The notes: generated from the sequence alone by a model not told the origin. DNA of 64,000 bases from an uncultured Bacilli bacterium (GCA_944363565.1 CALVUI010000001.1:186001-250000), one strand, 5' to 3'; counted from the first letter of the stretch, positions 49,034 to 58,788 are shown. Made by a program: numbers and translations.

Positions 49034-50412
49034 GGGCACTCGGCGATTTGCTTCTCTAGTTCCGAAAGCCCCTTCGACCCGTCGAGGACGAGGGAGGCTT
49101 TTTTCCTTAGGTAAGCCGCGGGATAGCCTTTGGCCAATTCGAGATAGGCTTTGGGATCGACATTGCGGTCGAGGAGTCGTCTTTCCCGGGTCTTTTCGTC
49201 GGCCCCAATGTAGATCAAGAAATCGGTCTCGTCTTCGTAGGGCGAATGGGCGAAGAGGGGGATTTCGATGATGACCCGTCCGTCCCTCTTCGACTTTAGG
49301 AAGGAGAGGAAACGTTCATAGACCAAGGGATGGACGACCTCTTCGACCTTGGCCTTGGTTACGCCGTCTTTCATGAGGCTCAGAAGGACCTTCCGGTCGA
49401 CCTGGCCGTTCTTATCGGCGACGTTTTGGCCGAGGGCCTTGCTTAAAGAGGAGGCAACGGCGGGACCCTCATAGAGTTTCCCTACCGTTTGGTCGGCGGA
49501 AAAAGCCGAGTATCCCTTGTCTATTAGGATTTGTACAACGCTGGACTTCCCACTGGCGATGGGGCCGGTGACCGCGTAGACCAGGGGGCGGTTGGGTTCT
49601 TTTTGGCAGAAGGGGCAATAGGTCGTGCCCCGGCCCCCGACCGTGATCTTCCTTAAGGGCGCCCCGCACCTTTTGCAGTATCCGCCTTCCTTCCCATAGA
49701 CCTGGAGGAAGGTCTGCATATGGCCCTTTTCCCCCTGGGCGAAGGCGTAGCTATGGACGGTCGAACCCCCGTATTCGATGGCGAGGTCGAGAATCCGCCG
49801 GCTTTCGAGGACGATCTTCTCCGCTTGTTCCTCGGTGATTTCCACGGAAGGGGTCCGGGGATTGACGAGGGAAGCGAAGAGGACCTCATCGGCATAGATG
49901 TTCCCTAGTCCCGCCATCAGGGTCTGGTCCATGATGGCTTCCTTGACCGGCTTGGTCTTTTTCTTTTGGAGGAGGGCGTATAGTTCCTTTCCTTCCATGG
50001 CCCAGGGTTCCTTCCCAAGGGCGGAAATCGGGGCTTCGTTTACGTAATTGGCTTTGTCACGGAGGGCCAAGAAGCCGAATTTCCGGGTGTCGTTGTAGAC
50101 AAGATCCTGGTTTCCGCTTAGGACGAAGCGGCAGATGTCGTGTTTCGCCACCGGTTCGTCTTTGCTTATCAAAAACCATTTCCCTTCCATCCTGAGGTGG
50201 CTCAAAAGGACATTTTCGCCTTCGAAAAGGAAGACGAGGAACTTCCCATGGCGGTCCAATCCCTCGATCTTTTTGCCGACCAGTCCTTGGTATTTCCCGA
50301 CATCCCCTTCGAAGTTCTTGCTTCGGTAGATGTGCAGGGCGAGGACACTTTGGCCCTTGATCCGCGGCTCTAAGTAACGGCGGACCGTTTCGACTTCCGG
50401 TAGTTCTGGCAT
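49024..50412 (-). CDS. mutM-coaE: Fusion of formamidopyrimidine-DNA glycosylase and dephospho-CoA kinase
   Basis: Seen: 462 residues in one frame. MutM part 1-272: PELPEVETV (catalytic Pro2, Glu3), DRHGKFLV (Lys57), GLGNIYADE, and zinc finger C246-x2-C249 / C266-x2-C269. After a six-residue linker the CoaE part (about 278-462) begins VYAVTGPIASGKSSV, with FSADQTV, VVHPLVYERF and ERRLLDRN. Known: MutM excises 8-oxoguanine; CoaE performs the last step of CoA synthesis. In Bacillus polA-mutM-coaE are separate neighbours. Both halves keep key residues, so a bifunctional protein is expected. polA ends 1 nt upstream. Confidence 0.92.
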   Translation of the reverse strand: MPELPEVETVRRYLEPRIKGQSVLALHIYRSKNFEGDVGKYQGLVGKKIEGLDRHGKFLVFLFEGENVLLSHLRMEGKWFLISKDEPVAKHDICRFVLSGNQDLVYNDTRKFGFLALRDKANYVNEAPISALGKEPWAMEGKELYALLQKKKTKPVKEAIMDQTLMAGLGNIYADEVLFASLVNPRTPSVEITEEQAEKIVLESRRILDLAIEYGGSTVHSYAFAQGEKGHMQTFLQVYGKEGGYCKRCGAPLRKITVGGRGTTYCPFCQKEPNRPLVYAVTGPIASGKSSVVQILIDKGYSAFSADQTVGKLYEGPAVASSLSKALGQNVADKNGQVDRKVLLSLMKDGVTKAKVEEVVHPLVYERFLSFLKSKRDGRVIIEIPLFAHSPYEDETDFLIYIGADEKTRERRLLDRNVDPKAYLELAKGYPAAYLRKKASLVLDGSKGLSELEKQIAECPYL

Positions 50413-50413
50413 A

Positions 50414-52960
50414 TCACTCCTTGCTGGCGAAGTAGTTTTCGCCGATCTTCCCTTCGACCTTGAGGGGCACCCCGAGGGGCAAGACGTTTTCCATCGTGTC
50501 CTTTAGTAAAGGCAGCATCTCCTCGAGGTCTTCTTTGGTTCCCGCGAAGATGATTTCGTCATGGACGGTCAAAACCATCTTGATCTTGTCGCCATGCTCT
50601 TTAATGAGGTCGCGGCATTTTAGCATCGCCATCTTGAGGAGATCGGCGGCGCTTCCTTGGATGGGGGCATTTAAGGCAGCCCGCCTGGCCGCTTCCCGCT
50701 TTATGTAATTTGGGGAGTTGAGGTCGCTGAGGTAACGCCTCCTCCCGGTCAAGGTGGTCACGAAGCCCTTGGAGGTCGCATCCTTCACGATCTTCTCGAG
50801 GTATTCCTTGATCTCCGGGTAGGTACTGTAGAAACCGTTGATGAGGTTTTGGGCTTCTTCGAGGCTGCCGTTAATCTGCTCGCTCAAACCATAGACGGTC
50901 GATCCGTAGATGATGGCGAAGTTGACGGCCTTGGCCTTGCGTCGCAAATCATGGTCGACCTCTTCCTTGCCGTAGATCCTCCTTGCCGTTTCGGCGTGGA
51001 TGTCGCGTCCGTTTGCAAAGACTTCTTGGTAGGCCTTCGAACCGCTGAGGGCGGCTAGGACCCTGAGTTCGATCTGCGAGTAGTCGAGGCTTAATAGAAG
51101 CCGCCCGTCTTCATAATGGAAGGCCTCCCTTAGTTTGGCTCCTTCCTCGTCCTTCCCCGAGAGGTTCTGGAGGTTGGGGGAAGAGGAGGAGAGGCGCCCG
51201 GTCGCGGTCATGGCCTGGTTGAAGTAGGTCCTAACCATCCCGTCTTCGTCGATGTAGGGAAGGAGGCCTTCGACATAAGTCGAATAGAGTTTGGCGTACT
51301 TCCGGTAACCGAGGATCTCAGAAAAGACCGGGTGGAGTGAGGTAAAGCGATTGAGGACCTCGCTTCCGGTTCCCTTGGCCTTCTTGGGGAAGAGGCCGTT
51401 TTCCCCGAAGAGGGCTTCTTGGAGCTGACGTGGGGAATTGGGGTTGGTGTCACCCAAGGTCCCCTTGATTTTGGCGGCGTACCGATCGCGTTTGGCCTTG
51501 GCTTCCTCTCCCAGGGCGAGGATTTCCTCTCTACTGGCCGGGAAGCCTTTCCTTTCCATCTCCGATAGGAGGAGGGCGAGGGGGAGTTCGATTTCCCGAT
51601 AGACCTTGATGGAAGAGGAGGATTCGAGCTCGTCGACGGCCTTGTTGGCCAAAATGGGAAGCAGGAAGGCGGCCTTGGCCTCCCTCTTGCCCGGCTCATC
51701 CGGGAGGATCTCCCCATAATGGGCGTAGATGCTTTGGGAGTCGCTCTTGGTCGCCGAGTCGAGGATGTAGGTCGCTAGGAGGATATCGTCCTTGATTTTG
51801 GGAAGATCGAGGCCCTTTTTGCGAAGATAATAGGTCAAGGCCTTGCTATCGAAGGTGATGATTTCCTTATTCGAAAGGAATTCCTTTAGTTTGGGATCCT
51901 TGAGGAAGTCGGGGGTTTCCATGAAGTAACCCCTTTCTCCGTCGTAGATCCCGACGTAGGCGGGTTCTTCCTTGTGGTAGGCCCCGCCCTTGAATTCGAG
52001 GAAGAGGGCGATTTCTTTCTTCGAAGTATCGGCGATTTCCTTCCTTTGTTCCAAGGCTTCCGGTTCGTTGCTCCCGATGGCAAGAGAGGCCGGGAGTTTC
52101 TGAAGGAGGGTCTTTAGTTCGTACTTGTCGGCGTAGGCCTTGGCGGCCCCGCTCAGATAGCCGTGGTAGAGGCAGCGGCTGGGCCCAAAGGGGAGGGCGG
52201 CATCGGTGATGATGGTAGCCAGGCGGTAGCATTCTTTCCCCATCTCGGCGTTGTTCCTGATGTTTTCCCCGAGTTTCCCCTTGATCTCGTCGGCGTGTTC
52301 CAAAATGTTATCGAAGGTCCCGTATTGCTGGAGCAATTTGACCGCCGTCTTTTCCCCGACCCCCGGGATCCCCGGGAGGTTGTCGCTGGTATCGCCCCGG
52401 AGGGCCTTGTAGTCGATGGTCTGGAGGGGAGTGAAGCCGAATTTCTCCACGATGTTATTCGGAGTCACGGTCTCGGTGTCGCTGAGGCCGGTTTTGAGAA
52501 GTTCGACGCTGATGTGTTCATCGACCAGTTGGAGGTAGTCGCGGTCCGAGGTGTAGACCTTGACCTCATAGCCTTCGGCCGCCGCCTTCTTGGCCAGGGT
52601 CCCGCAGATGTCGTCGGCTTCGATCCCGTGTTCCTCGTAATGGATGATGCCGAGGGCATCGAGCAATTCCCTGGCCGGGGCAAACTGGTGGACCAGGGCT
52701 TCCGGGGTCGGTTTCCGGTTGGCCTTGTAGGAGGAAAACTCGGCTTTCCGGAAGGTTTCCCCGTCGGCGTCGAAGCCGACGAAGAGGCCGTCCCCTTCCT
52801 TGATGGAAGAGAGGATCTTGGCCATCATGTTCCCAAAGGCAAAAACGGCGTTGGTCGGAAGGCCGTAGCTGGTCTGCATGAGGGAAGGCGAGGCATAGGC
52901 CGTGGCGTAGTAGCTACGGAAGAGCAAGGAATTTCCGTCGACGATGATGAATTTAGTCAT
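50414..52960 (-). CDS. polA: DNA polymerase I
   Basis: Seen: 848 residues: 5-prime nuclease domain (IIVDGNSLLFRSYYA; SDRDYLQLV; HEEHGIEADD-type YEEHGIEADDICG), a middle domain where the 3-prime exonuclease acid residues are missing (ALFLEFKGGA instead of a DxE motif), and the polymerase domain (LDYSQIELRVLA, RRKAKAVNFAIIYG, TVHDEIIF). Known: Okazaki fragment processing and gap repair; Bacillus PolA also lacks proofreading. It overlaps dnaE by 8 nt. Confidence 0.96.
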   Translation of the reverse strand: MTKFIIVDGNSLLFRSYYATAYASPSLMQTSYGLPTNAVFAFGNMMAKILSSIKEGDGLFVGFDADGETFRKAEFSSYKANRKPTPEALVHQFAPARELLDALGIIHYEEHGIEADDICGTLAKKAAAEGYEVKVYTSDRDYLQLVDEHISVELLKTGLSDTETVTPNNIVEKFGFTPLQTIDYKALRGDTSDNLPGIPGVGEKTAVKLLQQYGTFDNILEHADEIKGKLGENIRNNAEMGKECYRLATIITDAALPFGPSRCLYHGYLSGAAKAYADKYELKTLLQKLPASLAIGSNEPEALEQRKEIADTSKKEIALFLEFKGGAYHKEEPAYVGIYDGERGYFMETPDFLKDPKLKEFLSNKEIITFDSKALTYYLRKKGLDLPKIKDDILLATYILDSATKSDSQSIYAHYGEILPDEPGKREAKAAFLLPILANKAVDELESSSSIKVYREIELPLALLLSEMERKGFPASREEILALGEEAKAKRDRYAAKIKGTLGDTNPNSPRQLQEALFGENGLFPKKAKGTGSEVLNRFTSLHPVFSEILGYRKYAKLYSTYVEGLLPYIDEDGMVRTYFNQAMTATGRLSSSSPNLQNLSGKDEEGAKLREAFHYEDGRLLLSLDYSQIELRVLAALSGSKAYQEVFANGRDIHAETARRIYGKEEVDHDLRRKAKAVNFAIIYGSTVYGLSEQINGSLEEAQNLINGFYSTYPEIKEYLEKIVKDATSKGFVTTLTGRRRYLSDLNSPNYIKREAARRAALNAPIQGSAADLLKMAMLKCRDLIKEHGDKIKMVLTVHDEIIFAGTKEDLEEMLPLLKDTMENVLPLGVPLKVEGKIGENYFASKE

Positions 52961-55900
52961 GTTTGAGCTCCCTGATGGCGTTTATGAGATAGCTTTGGCG
53001 GCCGTTGTAGACCTGGCCTGTCCCTTCGATGAGGATGGGGGTGCCGGGCCTTAGGAGGTGCCGGTAGCGCATATAGTTTTCCGAGAACAAGGTGAAGGAG
53101 GCTTCCCCGTCGTCGTCCTCGACCTCGAGGAAGGCCATCTGGCTTCCCTTCTTGGTCATGATGGCCCTGAGGTCGGTCACGAGGCCGCAGGTGACGAAGT
53201 TTCCCCTCGAAGGAAGGTCGGAGAGGGGCCGGGCCCTGCTTTCGAGGATGTCTTTCTTGTAGGGCAAGAGGAAGGAGGAGGAAATGAGGGCCCCGAGGGC
53301 GGCCCGTTCCTCGCGGTTGGCGGTTTCCCGGTCTTCCTCCCGTCTTTCGAGGTAGGGCTTTTCGATGGCGAGGTCGAGCATCTGCCCGTCCCCGTCGGGC
53401 CCGAGCATGACCTCGCTGTAGGAGTCGGCCGCCGGGGCGGCCCCCCTGAGGGTGGCCCTTGTTTCCCCGAAGCAATCCAAGGCCCCGGCGTCGATGAGGC
53501 GGACGAGGCTCACTAGTTTGAGGCCGTACCGTCTACCCCTGAGGGCCAAGTCGAAGATGTCCTTGTAGGGCCCGCCCGTTTCCCTTTCCTCGATCAAGGC
53601 ATTGGCGAGGTTCCCACCCAGGGAATTGATGTAGGAAAGGGGGAGGATCAAGTCGTTTCCCCTAGGAATGATCGAAGAAACCGAGGCGTTGATGTCGGGG
53701 CAGTGGAGGCGGTAACCGCGGGAGCGAGCCTCCTTCTGGGCCGCCTTGAACTTCGGGTCCTTGAGGCTATAGGCCGACATGACCGCGGCGTAGAATTCGC
53801 CCGGCATCTTCTGCTTCAAAAAGGCCATGCGGCCGGTGAGGGCGGCGTAGCAATAGGCGTGGCCCTTGCCGAAGCCATAGGAGGCGAAGCGGGCGATGAG
53901 GTCATAGACCTCCTTGATTTCTTTTTCGGGATGGCCGTTTTTCCTTGCCCCTTCATAGAAGGCGGCTTCGAGGGAAGAGAGGGACTTGGCGTCCTTCTTG
54001 CTGATGGCCCTTCGGAAGAGGTCGGCCTGACCTCCCGAGAAGGAGGAGTAGTCGATGGCGATCCGCATGACCTGTTCCTGGTAGACGATGATGCCGTAGG
54101 TTTCCTTGAGGGCCCCTTCAAGGGCCTTGGAAGGATAGACCACCCTTTCTTTCCCGTTTTTCCTCGCGATGAAGTGGGGGATTTGTTGCATCGGGCCCGG
54201 ACGATAGAGGGCGATGAGGGCCGAGAGTTCCGGGAGATTGCGGGGCCTAAGTTCCTTGAGGGTCTTGGTCATCCCTTGGCTTTCGAGTTGGAAGAGGCCC
54301 GCCGTCCCGTAGTCGGCGATGGCGGAGATGGCCTTCTCGTCGTCGTAGGGAATCTGCTCCTGGCTGATCTTGCGGCCGGTCCTCCTCTCATAGAGGCGGA
54401 GGCAAAGGTCGATCATCGAAAGGTTCCTGAGCCCCAAGATGTCCATCTTCAAAAATCCCTGTTCCTCGAGGTAGTCCTTTTCGAGGCAGGCGACCGCCCC
54501 GACCCCGTCCTCGTATTTGAGGGGCAAAGAAGTGGCCAGGGGATTCTGGTCGACGATGACCCCGGCGGCGTGGAGGCCGGCCTGGCGGGGGAGGCCTTCG
54601 ATCTTGCTGGCGAGGGCCACGAACTTCTGATAGTAGGGATCGGAATCGATAATTTGCTTGAAGGAGGGGTTTTTGCGGTAATTTTCCCTGAGGCTCTGCC
54701 GTTCATCTAGGTTTTTGGAGAGCAAGGAGACGTCGCGGTCACTATAGCCATAGACCCTTCCGATATCGTGGAGTGATTGCCTAGGCCCGATGGTCGAGGT
54801 GGTCAAAACCCGGGCCACCCTTTCCTTACCGTAACGATGGGCCAGATAGGCGATGACTTCGTCGCGCCTTACATCGGAAAAGTCGACGTCGATGTCCGGC
54901 ATCGAGGTGCGGTCGGGATTGAGGAAACGTTCGAAGAGGAGGTCGTAACGCAAGGGATCGATGGCGGTGATGTTGAGACTATAGGCCACGAGGCTCCCGC
55001 CGGCGCTGCCTCTGCCCGGGCCGACGGAGATCCCATGGTTTTTGGCGTAGCCGACGTAATCGGCGACGATGAGGAAGTAGTCGCTATAGCCCATCTTTTC
55101 GATGACCGAGAGCTCGTAGTCGAGGCGCTTTTCATATTCTTCCCCGTAATCGGGATTCTTCCTTTTGAGGCCTTTGAAGGAGAGGTTCCTCAAGGCCTCT
55201 TCCGGGGTCAGACCGCCTTCCAAGGGGTAACTCAAAAGCTTCCCCCTTTTCCGGAGGTATTCGAAGTCGATGTGGGTGGCCAGCTCATCGAGGGCGAGGA
55301 TTTCCTCTTTCTTGAAATAGGAAGCGACTTCCTCTTGGCTTAGAAAGCAGTCGTCCCCGCTTTCGGGGGGACGTTCGGGGTCGAGATGGGTTTCCCTATC
55401 GATGGCCTCGAGGATGGAAAGGGCCTCGCGGTCCTGGCTTTTCTGATAGGCGACCAGGTCGAAGGCGATGGCCTTGTAGCCGCGTTGGCCGGCCATTTCC
55501 CTGAGTCTTTCCACGTATTCGGTTTCTTTGGGGAGGTAGGGAATGCCGATGTAGCCAAGGGGGAAGGCGGACATGAAACGGGAGAGTTTGAGGAAAAAGT
55601 CCTCCTCGTAGGCAAAGCCGTCCTTGCGGAAACGCGAATCCTGGCCCCGGTAGATGGCGGCCAAACCCTTCGCGTGCCCCATCACTTCCTTGGATGGCAG
55701 GGGTCCTTCCTCGGTCTCGAGGGCATAGATGTTTAGAAGGTTCCGATATCCTTCCTCATCGAGGACATAGAAGGCAAAGGGCCCGAGGTCGGTCTCGGTC
55801 TCGTAACCGAAGATGGGCCTGATCCCCTCCTTCTTGCAGGCATGGTAGAAGGGGGCATAGCCCGAAAGGGTTTTGGGATCGGAAATGCCGAGGGCTTGAT

Positions 55901-55997
55901 AGCCGAGGAGCTTGGCGGCATGGGCCGCTTTTTCCGGCATGAGGGCGCTGAGAAGGAAGGAATAGGCACTGCGGTAACGGAGGGGAAAATAACTCAC
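52953..55997 (-). CDS. dnaE: DNA polymerase III alpha subunit DnaE, short type without intact PHP site
   Basis: Seen: 1014 residues from GTG. The PHP-like N-terminus has LRYRSAYSF where metal-binding DnaE proteins have HLHVHSEYS-like histidines, and SDP in place of TDH. Polymerase acidic residues are present (PDIDVDFSD), followed by HhH and a C-terminal OB fold. Known: Bacillota DnaE extends primers before PolC takes over; usual length ~1100. No proofreading is expected. TATAAT 6 nt before GTG gives a leaderless mRNA. First gene of dnaE-polA-mutM/coaE. Confidence 0.94.
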   Translation of the reverse strand: MSYFPLRYRSAYSFLLSALMPEKAAHAAKLLGYQALGISDPKTLSGYAPFYHACKKEGIRPIFGYETETDLGPFAFYVLDEEGYRNLLNIYALETEEGPLPSKEVMGHAKGLAAIYRGQDSRFRKDGFAYEEDFFLKLSRFMSAFPLGYIGIPYLPKETEYVERLREMAGQRGYKAIAFDLVAYQKSQDREALSILEAIDRETHLDPERPPESGDDCFLSQEEVASYFKKEEILALDELATHIDFEYLRKRGKLLSYPLEGGLTPEEALRNLSFKGLKRKNPDYGEEYEKRLDYELSVIEKMGYSDYFLIVADYVGYAKNHGISVGPGRGSAGGSLVAYSLNITAIDPLRYDLLFERFLNPDRTSMPDIDVDFSDVRRDEVIAYLAHRYGKERVARVLTTSTIGPRQSLHDIGRVYGYSDRDVSLLSKNLDERQSLRENYRKNPSFKQIIDSDPYYQKFVALASKIEGLPRQAGLHAAGVIVDQNPLATSLPLKYEDGVGAVACLEKDYLEEQGFLKMDILGLRNLSMIDLCLRLYERRTGRKISQEQIPYDDEKAISAIADYGTAGLFQLESQGMTKTLKELRPRNLPELSALIALYRPGPMQQIPHFIARKNGKERVVYPSKALEGALKETYGIIVYQEQVMRIAIDYSSFSGGQADLFRRAISKKDAKSLSSLEAAFYEGARKNGHPEKEIKEVYDLIARFASYGFGKGHAYCYAALTGRMAFLKQKMPGEFYAAVMSAYSLKDPKFKAAQKEARSRGYRLHCPDINASVSSIIPRGNDLILPLSYINSLGGNLANALIEERETGGPYKDIFDLALRGRRYGLKLVSLVRLIDAGALDCFGETRATLRGAAPAADSYSEVMLGPDGDGQMLDLAIEKPYLERREEDRETANREERAALGALISSSFLLPYKKDILESRARPLSDLPSRGNFVTCGLVTDLRAIMTKKGSQMAFLEVEDDDGEASFTLFSENYMRYRHLLRPGTPILIEGTGQVYNGRQSYLINAIRELKHD

Positions 55998-56003
55998 CCC
56001 GCC

Positions 56004-56009
56004 ATTATA
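56004..56009 (-). promoter_or_regulatory. -10 hexamer of dnaE-polA-mutM/coaE, leaderless layout
   Basis: Perfect TATAAT on the minus strand ending 6 nt before GTG (gap GGCGGG). No Shine-Dalgarno lies at a usable distance. Confidence 0.68.
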
Positions 56010-56012
56010 ACC

Positions 56013-56031
56013 CCAAAGGGGTTCCCTTTGG
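56013..56031 (-). terminator. Hairpin after the FtsX permease gene
   Basis: CCAAAGGG-(3 nt)-CCCTTTGG stem directly after the stop. No clear U-tract follows; instead it runs into the dnaE -10. Weak terminator or a promoter-region operator. Confidence 0.4.
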
Positions 56032-57981
56032 CTATTCGACGGCTTTGAGGGAACCGTTCATGTCGGTCCGCTTGATCTTGGGAAGCATGATGAGATTGGA
56101 TACGATCATCATGAGGATCTCGAGGATCGGGGTCAGGAGATAGCTCCACCATTGGATGTCGGAGAGCTTCCCGAAATCGACGTAGCTGAAGATGAAGAGG
56201 CAGAAGAAGATCCCGACCGGGAGGCCGAGGATGATGCCGACGATGGCCAAGAAGTCGATTTCCCGATAGACGTAGAGGGCCACTTCGTCGTCGCGGTAAC
56301 CCAAAACCATGAGGGTGGCGATTTCCCGGTTCTTTTCGCTGACCGAGATGTTGGTGATGGTTGTAAGGACCAAAACCGAGAGGAGGCCGGCGATGACGAC
56401 GACCACGAGGGCCACGAAGGAGATGATCTCGGCATTGGGAGTATCGCCGAACAAGGAGGCATCGAGGATCCCAAAGCCGGTGAATAGAAGCATGGTCGAG
56501 CCGGTGACGGCGATGAGGGTGAGGGCACTCCTAAGCGGCGCTCGGAAGAGATTGCGGAACATCGACTTCATCTTGAAGGAGAGGCGCTTCCAGATCGGCT
56601 TGACCCTCTCCAAAAGGATCTTACGGCCGGGTTTGGGTGCCTTGGGCAAAAGAAGCGAAGCCGGGTTTTCCTTCATCGACTTATAGAGGACGAGGGCGGT
56701 CGAAAGCATGGCCACCAAACAGGTGACGATGGTGGCCACGATCCCGAAGACCGGAGAGCGGATGACGGTCATGGCCGGCATCGAGAAGGAGGTCGAGAAG
56801 GCGGTGTAGATGACGGCGAGGACCGCTTCCCCGATGATGAAGTAGCCTAACAATGCCCCTGCGATGATGGAAATCAACGCAAAAGAGGCATATTTGCCGG
56901 CGATATGGGCCGAATCGATGCCGATTGAACGGTAGCAGGCGATGAGGGGCCTTTCTTCTTCGACGAGGCGCATCAAAGTCGAGGCGATGACGAGGGCGAC
57001 GATGGCCATGAAGAAGACCGAGAGGATGTAGGAGAGGGCCATGACCTTCTGGGCATAGACCTCGACGGCGTAGGCCCCGGCGTTTTCCTCGAAGGTCAAA
57101 AACTCGTAATCGGGTCCGAGGACGCTTGAGAGGCGGTCCTTGATCTTCCCGATTTCCGCCTTGTATCCCGCATCGGTGAATTGATAGCCGTCGAGGCTTT
57201 CGGTCCTGATGGCGATGGCGGTATCGGGGAGGTCTTGGTCGATGAAACCGTCAAGGGGGATTTCCTGGCCGCCGATGCCGGGCAAGAGTTCCGGGACCTT
57301 GAAAAATAGGTCGACGTCCCTAAAGGAAGGCGGGAAGTAGAAGATCCCCTTCATGTTGACCTCGGGGTTGAGCAAAGAGGGGAAGTTGTTGAGGTCGCCG
57401 TACATGGCATTGTCGGCGATCCCGGTCACCGTGAAGTCGCCTTCCTTGGCCATCCTGATGGTGGCGTCGAAGCTGAAGTCCCCGATCTTGATGGTTTGGG
57501 TCGAGGTGATCGAAAGGTCGATGTGGATGACTTCCCCGATTTGGTACTCGTCCATCGTATTGCCCGGCTTTTCGACCAGGACCTCGCCTTCCTTTTCGGG
57601 GTAGCGCCCTTCCTTCAAGGCCGGAAGGCCGATGCGATCGCTAGCAAAATCGTAGACGTAATACTGGTAGTAGTCCCCGTTCTCGTCTTCGTAGGGGAGG
57701 GTGAAATAGGCTTCGTAGGCACTGATGTCTTTGACGTCCTTGAGGGAAGATAGTGTTTCCTCGTCGATGTGGCCCGAAGTCGACACGGCGATGATGTCGG
57801 GGGCGTTGGCGGCCCTCAGTTTCTCCCCATAGGAGGCAACGAGGACCTGGTCGGCCGGACCGAGGCCCGACATGACCCCGACCCCGACGAGGTTGATGCC
57901 GATCAAAAGCAAAAGGCGGGCCCATTCCTTCTTATAGAGGGAAAAGACCGATTTGTAGAAAGCCTTCCGCATCTTCACCAT
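56032..57981 (-). CDS. FtsX-type ABC transporter permease
   Basis: Seen: 649 residues: N-terminal helix (about 17-40), a long extracytoplasmic domain (about 45-300), three helices (about 315-440), then a second block of helices (about 490-635) with the FtsX-like LRSALTLIAVTGSTMLLFTG and the NREIATLMVLGYRDDEVALY coupling segment. Known: MacB/FtsX-type permeases act with an ATPase as mechanotransducers or in export or resistance to peptides. It overlaps the ATPase gene by 7 nt. Role: probably envelope defence or export (inference). Confidence 0.88.
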   Translation of the reverse strand: MVKMRKAFYKSVFSLYKKEWARLLLLIGINLVGVGVMSGLGPADQVLVASYGEKLRAANAPDIIAVSTSGHIDEETLSSLKDVKDISAYEAYFTLPYEDENGDYYQYYVYDFASDRIGLPALKEGRYPEKEGEVLVEKPGNTMDEYQIGEVIHIDLSITSTQTIKIGDFSFDATIRMAKEGDFTVTGIADNAMYGDLNNFPSLLNPEVNMKGIFYFPPSFRDVDLFFKVPELLPGIGGQEIPLDGFIDQDLPDTAIAIRTESLDGYQFTDAGYKAEIGKIKDRLSSVLGPDYEFLTFEENAGAYAVEVYAQKVMALSYILSVFFMAIVALVIASTLMRLVEEERPLIACYRSIGIDSAHIAGKYASFALISIIAGALLGYFIIGEAVLAVIYTAFSTSFSMPAMTVIRSPVFGIVATIVTCLVAMLSTALVLYKSMKENPASLLLPKAPKPGRKILLERVKPIWKRLSFKMKSMFRNLFRAPLRSALTLIAVTGSTMLLFTGFGILDASLFGDTPNAEIISFVALVVVVIAGLLSVLVLTTITNISVSEKNREIATLMVLGYRDDEVALYVYREIDFLAIVGIILGLPVGIFFCLFIFSYVDFGKLSDIQWWSYLLTPILEILMMIVSNLIMLPKIKRTDMNGSLKAVE

Positions 57982-58676
57982 TCGAGTTCTTCGGCCGGTT
58001 TCGGGCTCGGGTTTGTATAGTCGTCCTCGATTTTCCCGTTCTTGACTCGGATGACGCGGTCCGCCATCTCGGCGATGGCGGCGTTGTGGGTGACGACGAT
58101 GACGGTCTTCTTCTGTTCGCGGGCAATGGATCCAAGGAGCGACAAAACCAATTTCCCGGTCTTGTAGTCGAGGGCCCCGGTCGGTTCGTCGCAGAGCATG
58201 ATCTTCGGATTTTTGGCGATGGCCCGGGCGATTGAGACCCGTTGCTGCTCGCCGCCGCTAAGCTGGGCCGGGAAGTTCTTGCTTCTTTCGGCGAGGCCGA
58301 CGGAAGCCAGGGTCTTATCGATGTCGAGGGCATCGGGGCAGATTTCGGTCGCCAGTTCGACGTTTTCCCGGGCTGTGAGGTTGGGCATGAGGTTGTAGAA
58401 CTGGAAGACGAAGCCGACGTCGCGCCGGCGGTAGAGGGTCAGTTCCTTCTTCGAAAGGCCGGCCAAATCAAGGCCGCCGACGAAAAGGTCGCCCCCGGTC
58501 AGGGAGTCCATCCCGCCCAGGAGGTTAAGTAAAGTGGTCTTTCCGGCGCCCGAAGGCCCCAAAATAACCGCAAAGGTCCCCTCTTCCAAGGAGAATGACA
58601 TTCCGTCGACGGCCTTGACCAAGGTTTCGTTGTTCCCGAAGTAACGGGTGGCATTTTTGGCTTCGACGTAACTCAT
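57975..58676 (-). CDS. ABC transporter ATP-binding protein, MacB/LolD type
   Basis: Seen: 233 residues: Walker [38 protein letters not shown], signature [14 protein letters not shown], Walker [13 protein letters not shown] and the switch [11 protein letters not shown]. Known: this subtype always pairs with FtsX-like permeases, encoded directly downstream. Its promoter region contains the large MarR-type palindrome shared with the divergent exporter operon. Confidence 0.94.
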   Translation of the reverse strand: MSYVEAKNATRYFGNNETLVKAVDGMSFSLEEGTFAVILGPSGAGKTTLLNLLGGMDSLTGGDLFVGGLDLAGLSKKELTLYRRRDVGFVFQFYNLMPNLTARENVELATEICPDALDIDKTLASVGLAERSKNFPAQLSGGEQQRVSIARAIAKNPKIMLCDEPTGALDYKTGKLVLSLLGSIAREQKKTVIVVTHNAAIAEMADRVIRVKNGKIEDDYTNPSPKPAEELEW

Positions 58677-58723
58677 ATCGTCTCTATTAAAGAAAATTTC
58701 CGGCAGTTATCAAGAAGAATTTT

Positions 58724-58754
58724 GGACAAGTGTCTAGTAAGTAGACAAGTGTCC
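58724..58754. promoter_or_regulatory. 31 bp imperfect palindrome, probable MarR operator
   Basis: GGACAAGTGTCTA and TAGACAAGTGTCC flank GTAAG and pair except at the two central bases of each arm; each arm contains GACA-AG-TGTC, itself a near-palindrome. It sits between the ABC ATPase gene and the marR start, so it may control both directions. Confidence 0.75.
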
Positions 58755-58788
58755 GCGTTTTGTCGATTACGATTCTTCACGTTTTCCC

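Noticed and set aside
58681-58720. Leaderless promoter for the ABC ATPase gene at 58676
   Set aside because: The best hexamer (TAATAG) matches only half of the consensus; not strong enough to add to the leaderless set.
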